DNA from: JANPII01 sp031424915
GTDB lineage: Bacteria; Pseudomonadota; Alphaproteobacteria; Rickettsiales; Midichloriaceae
Length of the DNA: 9,330 nt
NCBI GenBank assembly: GCA_031424915.1
Contig: JANPII010000078.1
Location: 1-9,330, forward strand
Direction: 5' to 3'
The notes below the pieces were generated by a model, which worked only from the letters and a program-made list of their open reading frames with translations, had not been told where the DNA came from and did no database searches. The position numbers and the translations under genes are program-made. Shown piece after piece: positions 6,773-9,330 of this stretch (position 1 is the stretch's first letter; every line of letters starts with the position of its first letter).

Positions 6773-7268
6773 CTTTTCCCTGCTTTTTCACATTTTTCTC
6801 CCCGCCCCATACCTGCCACCAGCCATTAAAAAATTCACAACTCTGTTGCTGCATCTGCTCCACACTTTCCGCCCAAACGCCATTAAGTGGAGTGGTGCCA
6901 CTCAAAGTTTTCATAAAACCCTGCATAGTATCTTGATTCTTATTGTAGAGGTCCAACATGTACAGCAAATATGCTCTAAACATATCAGATGTCCCATCAT
7001 CATACAGCCTAATAATCTGTTGTAAAAATTCCAAAGGCAGCATGCTGTAGCCCTCTGCCTCGTGCTCTAAAATAATTTGTGTTAAAGTCACTCGCGTTAG
7101 ATCTACATTAGTTTTAGCATCAATTACTGTTATCTCAGCGCCTTGCTTTATCAACTTGGCCAAATCATCCAAAGTAATATAAGAGCTCGTAGCCATGTTA
7201 TACAACCGACGATTCTGATATTTTTTGATAACAATTTGCTTTTGCTTTGTCAATGTAGTACCTATCAT
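6762..7268 (-). CDS. phaR: Polyhydroxyalkanoate synthesis repressor PhaR
   Basis: PhaR-type regulators bind DNA and PHA granules and repress phasin or PHA genes when polymer is absent. The product (168 residues from ATG 7268) starts with the PHB/PHA accumulation regulator DNA-binding domain (IKKYQNRRLYNMATSSYITLDDLAKLI, about 14-40, on to DAKTNVDLTR and TLTQIILEHE). A PHB_acc-like helical segment follows (LPLEFLQQIIRLYDDG, about 77-92) and a Gln- and Trp-rich tail. The frame is open to 7310, but only by a TTG; ATG at 7268 matches the family start. No ribosome site is seen, so it may be leaderless. It heads the overlapping phaR-hslV-fic group and diverges from the two PHA-type genes at 7310 and 7575, its probable regulatory targets (inference from context). 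Confidence 0.93.
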   Translation of the reverse strand: MIGTTLTKQKQIVIKKYQNRRLYNMATSSYITLDDLAKLIKQGAEITVIDAKTNVDLTRVTLTQIILEHEAEGYSMLPLEFLQQIIRLYDDGTSDMFRAYLLYMLDLYNKNQDTMQGFMKTLSGTTPLNGVWAESVEQMQQQSCEFFNGWWQVWGGEKNVKKQGKDGA

Positions 7269-7275
7269 ATAATCT
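7247..7275 (+). promoter_or_regulatory. Promoter of the plus-strand PHA-type genes
   Basis: TTGTCA (7247-7252) is followed by a perfect TATAAT at 7268-7273 (15-bp spacer) or, with a 17-bp spacer, by TAATCT at 7270-7275. Initiation is expected near 7280. The -10 region overlaps the phaR start codon on the other strand, so transcription in the two directions should interfere. Confidence 0.55.
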
Positions 7276-7281
7276 ATAGCG

Positions 7282-7293
7282 ATGGTATACCAT
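7282..7293. promoter_or_regulatory. Perfect 12-bp palindrome in the phaR/PHA divergent control region (possible operator)
   Basis: ATGGTATACCAT is its own reverse complement. It lies at about +2 to +13 of the predicted plus-strand transcript and just upstream of phaR, where a bound repressor could block both directions. PhaR autoregulation is known in other bacteria, so PhaR is a candidate binder, but no established PhaR site was recognised in this sequence. Confidence 0.45.
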
Positions 7294-7309
7294 ATACGAG
7301 CAAAAGGCA

Positions 7310-7702
7310 ATGTCTAAGGAAGAAGAACAATATCACGCACTATTTATGCTATGGCAAGATAAGGTGCAGGACTTCTGGCGTGATCCCAAAGTGATTAATG
7401 CAATGCTTGGGGGGTATATAGATGCTCAAGAAGCAATTAACGCCTTTTATGGAGGCAGTGGATATGGAAACTGGCCGAAAGAAGAAAGCAAAGACACCCC
7501 AAGAGCAGGAAACCATAACCAAGAACCTCTCGCAGCAGGAGAGCCTAAGAGCACAGATGAACATAAAGGCGGCGATGTGTTGGCTAGCCTACGAAATGCA
7601 GTGGCTGAGCTTTCCGCTCGCCTTAGGGAGCTGGAGCAAGAAGTCGCCGCCCTTCGCGATAAATCCAGCAGCCCTGAACAACACAAAGCAGACGCAGCGT
7701 GA
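7310..7702 (+). CDS. Small PHA-cluster protein with C-terminal coiled coil (PhaE/phasin-like by context)
   Basis: The 130-residue product has a helical N-terminal segment (ALFMLWQDKVQDFWRDPKVINAML, about 10-33), then YIDAQEAINAF, a polar low-complexity middle (about 50-85) and a heptad-like coiled coil (LASLRNAVAELSARLRELEQ, about 91-110). This architecture resembles small proteins that precede PhaC-like hydrolases in alphaproteobacterial PHA loci and, loosely, the PhaE subunit of class III synthases, which is much longer. That role is inferred from context and shape. AAAAGG at 7302-7307 lies close to the ATG at 7310. Its 3' end overlaps the most likely start region of the next gene by about 128 nt, indicating coupling. 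It diverges from phaR and may be under its control. Confidence 0.75.
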   Translation: MSKEEEQYHALFMLWQDKVQDFWRDPKVINAMLGGYIDAQEAINAFYGGSGYGNWPKEESKDTPRAGNHNQEPLAAGEPKSTDEHKGGDVLASLRNAVAELSARLRELEQEVAALRDKSSSPEQHKADAA

Positions 7703-8666
7703 ACGTTTATCTCTGCAAGAGACAATAAGCAAACTCCCTAACCACATCCACCCTTATCTCTACCCTAAGCCACCTATTTTGCGTATAGGTCAAGCCGAAT
7801 TGCATGTCATCGGTGAAGGTCATGGGCCTCCATTACTTTTTGTTCCTTCACATATAAACCATGGATATATACTAGCAATAGATGAGGAATATAGCCTGGC
7901 TACAAAGCTAGCAAATATGGGACATTCAGTATATATCTTGGAATGGAACGCACCTCAGGAACAGGAATGTAACTTTGGTATGGATGAATATTGTAGTCAG
8001 CGTTTGTTGCCTATAGTCCAACATCTTTATCACAAGCATGGTAGGTTAATATTGGCTGGCTACTGTATGGGAGGTATGACTTCTATAGCTTTTGCCCTTC
8101 TTTACAAGGAATATATTAGAGCTTTAGTTACTATCGCAACTCCATGGAATTTTCACACACCAGATTTTTTATATAGCCCTCCAAGTGATACAATAATTTC
8201 ACGGCTAGAGAAGATAACTTTAGGTGGCGTAGTGCCGGCAAGTGTCATCAGTATGATGATGCAATGGCCTCATGTGAACTATATTAATCGTAAATTAATT
8301 GCCCATGGTGACAAAGTAGATGCAGGTTTATTTAATAAGGTAGAAACTTGGGCTATAGATGGGATTAGTATGTCATGGCCAATGTTTTTATGTTGTATGC
8401 AATTTTGGTTGCGCGACAACTCCGCATATCTTGGTAATTGGCAGGTACATGGGCAAACGATAAATCCAACTCAACTGCAAATTCCCTCGTTTAGTGCTAT
8501 AGCTACAATGGATACCATTGTACCCCCTACTAGCGCCTTGCCACTGACACATGCTTTGCCTAATAATCATCTGGTACAAAGTCCCACGGGCCACCTAGGT
8601 TTGTTACTTAGCCGTAGCCATGGAATTGCCCGAGAATTGGCAGGCTGGGTGGCAGGTGTAGTATAA
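7575..8666 (+). CDS. PhaC-like alpha/beta hydrolase (short PHA synthase/depolymerase-type), start uncertain
   Basis: The protein has the PHA synthase-type lipase box GYCMGG with Cys164, Asp313 in TMDTIVP and His340 in PTGHLG, a complete Cys-Asp-His triad (numbering from 7575). Around it are LLFVPSHINHGYIL (87-100), a conserved family block, SVYILEWNAP (118-127) and VTIATPWNF (185-193). Its length (363 residues) suits class III-like PhaC or the related alphaproteobacterial hydrolases beside phaR; polymer synthesis or turnover is inferred, and I leave the symbol empty. The frame is open from 7422, but 7422-7574 is a shadow of the 7310 gene. ATG 7575 has AAAGG 5 nt upstream; ATG 7596 and a non-standard CTG 7674 are alternatives. 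Recognisable homology begins near HPYLYPKPP (residue 59). It ends with tandem TAA codons. Confidence 0.88.
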   Translation: MCWLAYEMQWLSFPLALGSWSKKSPPFAINPAALNNTKQTQRERLSLQETISKLPNHIHPYLYPKPPILRIGQAELHVIGEGHGPPLLFVPSHINHGYILAIDEEYSLATKLANMGHSVYILEWNAPQEQECNFGMDEYCSQRLLPIVQHLYHKHGRLILAGYCMGGMTSIAFALLYKEYIRALVTIATPWNFHTPDFLYSPPSDTIISRLEKITLGGVVPASVISMMMQWPHVNYINRKLIAHGDKVDAGLFNKVETWAIDGISMSWPMFLCCMQFWLRDNSAYLGNWQVHGQTINPTQLQIPSFSAIATMDTIVPPTSALPLTHALPNNHLVQSPTGHLGLLLSRSHGIARELAGWVAGVV

Positions 8667-8700
8667 TAAACCTCAGTTTTGGATTAGACAAGGTGATGTA

Positions 8701-8864
8701 ATACCAAGTCTAGGAAATAAGTGCGCATTTGAAGCAAGAATTTTTGAGGAATTTTGGCTTATCATTTGAGACGCCTGTATTCAACATACTGGCGCAAAAA
8801 TGGTATGTTAAAATTACCAAATAGGCGCCGCTTCAAGTGTATAGTTATTTCCTAAATTTGGTAT
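8701..8864. mobile_element. MITE-like element with 35-bp imperfect terminal inverted repeats
   Basis: The left end (8701-8735) and the reverse complement of the right end (8830-8864) agree at 28 of 35 positions, both starting ATACCAA and sharing TAGGAAATAA and TTGAAGC. Inside, CGCCT (8772-8776) pairs with AGGCG (8823-8827) and AACATAC (8783-8789) with GTATGTT (8803-8809), so the single strand can fold into one long hairpin. There is no room for a transposase. No target-site duplication is obvious beside the ends. A further copy of one end is at 5001-5026. It separates the PhaC-like gene from a truncated phage gene. Element type is inferred from structure; the family is not recognised. Confidence 0.72.
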
Positions 8865-8876
8865 AAGCTACCTGCT

Positions 8877-9164
8877 GTGCTTGGAAAAACCATTATCCCA
8901 CGCGACGTTGGCCAAGATGCGTTTAAATATTATCTACGCTATGGCATGAAGCCAAAATGCGATCCTTTCATCACGCGTTACGATGAGAATCTTTATATAT
9001 GGCGTACCAAACATGATACAAAGGTAAGAGAGACTCATGCTGCAAATGATGGCAAGATCTTTGACAAACGTCGCCCGCCAATTACCCAAAATCCCGGGGA
9101 AGATTTTGGCTGTCGCTGCGAAGCCGATCACCACATCCCAATCTGGGTGGAAGTTGTTTCATAG
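8877..9164 (+). pseudogene. C-terminal remnant of a phage minor head protein (Mu gpF / SPP1 gp7-like)
   Basis: The frame contains IWRTKHDTKVRETHAANDGK (47-66 of the 95 residues), then PPITQNPGEDFGCRCEA. This is the signature end of Mu gpF/SPP1 gp7-type head-morphogenesis proteins, minor capsid components needed for prohead assembly. Such proteins are normally several hundred residues, whereas only the last 90 or so remain. The frame reads upstream without a start until TAA at 8853-8855, inside the MITE-like element, so the gene is truncated where that element ends. A GTG at 8877 could start a 95-residue peptide, but no ribosome site precedes it. It marks decayed prophage DNA and is probably not functional. 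Confidence 0.7.
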
Positions 9165-9168
9165 CTTT

Positions 9169-9330
9169 TCAGTTTGCATGCAAGACTTGACGCCGAACTG
9201 CATTCACCACGTAAATCTTCATCTCACATTGAAGCCATAAACTCCCATACGCCACACTAATATCTACTGTTCCGCGGTTTGTATTTGGGTAAATATCTTC
9301 CAAGGACGCTGAGAGTAATTCCTTCCGCAT
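9169..9330 (-). CDS. Uncertain short frame reaching the right edge
   Basis: On the minus strand, 53 codons read from the window edge to TGA at 9171-9169. An ATG lies exactly at 9330-9328, but the frame may simply continue beyond the window, so start and length are unknown. The peptide (DIYPNTNRGTVDISVAYGSL, later MKIYVVNAVRRQVLHAN) is not one I can place. It is convergent with the phage head remnant, 4 nt apart, and may be the end of another mobile or phage gene, or chance. Low confidence. Confidence 0.3.
   Translation of the reverse strand: MRKELLSASLEDIYPNTNRGTVDISVAYGSLWLQCEMKIYVVNAVRRQVLHAN

Noticed and set aside
6432..7025. 197-codon plus-strand frame
   Set aside because: It lies antisense to hslV and phaR, both with full family motifs, and its translation has no recognisable features.
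7269..7310. Longer phaR start (TTG at 7310)
   Set aside because: Non-ATG, no ribosome site, overlaps the neighbouring divergent gene start; ATG 7268 fits the family N-terminus.
7422..7574. Upstream extension of the PhaC-like gene
   Set aside because: It is the out-of-frame shadow of the 7310 gene; no homology and it would make the overlap nearly 300 nt.
7349..7725. Minus-strand frames opposite the 7310 gene
   Set aside because: Shadows of a gene with promoter and coiled-coil architecture; no features of their own.
8934..9240. Minus-strand 66-codon and plus-strand 67-codon frames over the phage remnant
   Set aside because: They overlap the frame carrying the gpF/gp7 signature and show no family features.

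Overview
The window looks like the chromosome of a moderately AT-rich, probably host-associated alphaproteobacterium of the Rickettsiales/Holosporales type. This rests on a short ProRS without the usual editing insertion, a PhaR-type PHA regulator next to a PhaC-like hydrolase, an alphaproteobacterial-style HslV with a short propeptide, very tight gene overlaps and scattered phage and mobile remnants. The assignment is inferred from protein features alone and no species can be named.

Left end (1-850): the 5' part of a tyrosine-recombinase integrase reads off the left edge. It starts about 150 bp beyond the 3' end of a complete tRNA-Ala(GGC), in the classical layout of an element integrated into a tRNA gene. 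Two 9-bp direct repeats, 11 bp apart, lie between them. The tRNA has its own good promoter.

Middle left (890-4217, minus strand): an unrecognised membrane protein has a strong promoter, but its 5' end carries an apparent in-frame TAA. It is followed upstream by a tight proS-tsaD pair (proline charging and the t6A tRNA modification). On the plus strand, 4301-4825 encodes an unrecognised soluble 174-aa protein from a good promoter divergent from proS.

Convergent intergenic region (4826-5079): three 51-bp tandem units, each with a 12-bp-arm hairpin, show a compensatory base-pair change. The array runs directly into a solo copy of an inverted-repeat end that also bounds a 164-bp MITE-like element at 8701-8864.

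Middle right (5080-8666): a minus-strand overlapping operon phaR-hslV-fic diverges from a plus-strand pair, a small coiled-coil PHA-associated-type protein and a PhaC-like alpha/beta hydrolase with an intact Cys-Asp-His triad. A perfect 12-bp palindrome lies in the divergent control region. hslU is not next to hslV; a complete auto-inhibited-type Fic enzyme occupies that place.

Right end (8667-9330): the MITE-like element abuts the C-terminal remnant of a phage minor head protein (Mu gpF/SPP1 gp7 type). Beyond that is an uncertain small minus-strand frame reaching the window edge. The window thus reads as conserved housekeeping and PHA genes bracketed by mobile DNA. I see no clearly new multi-gene system. 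The strongest items for follow-up are the hairpin array with its linked inverted-repeat family, and the phaR-hslV-fic arrangement.
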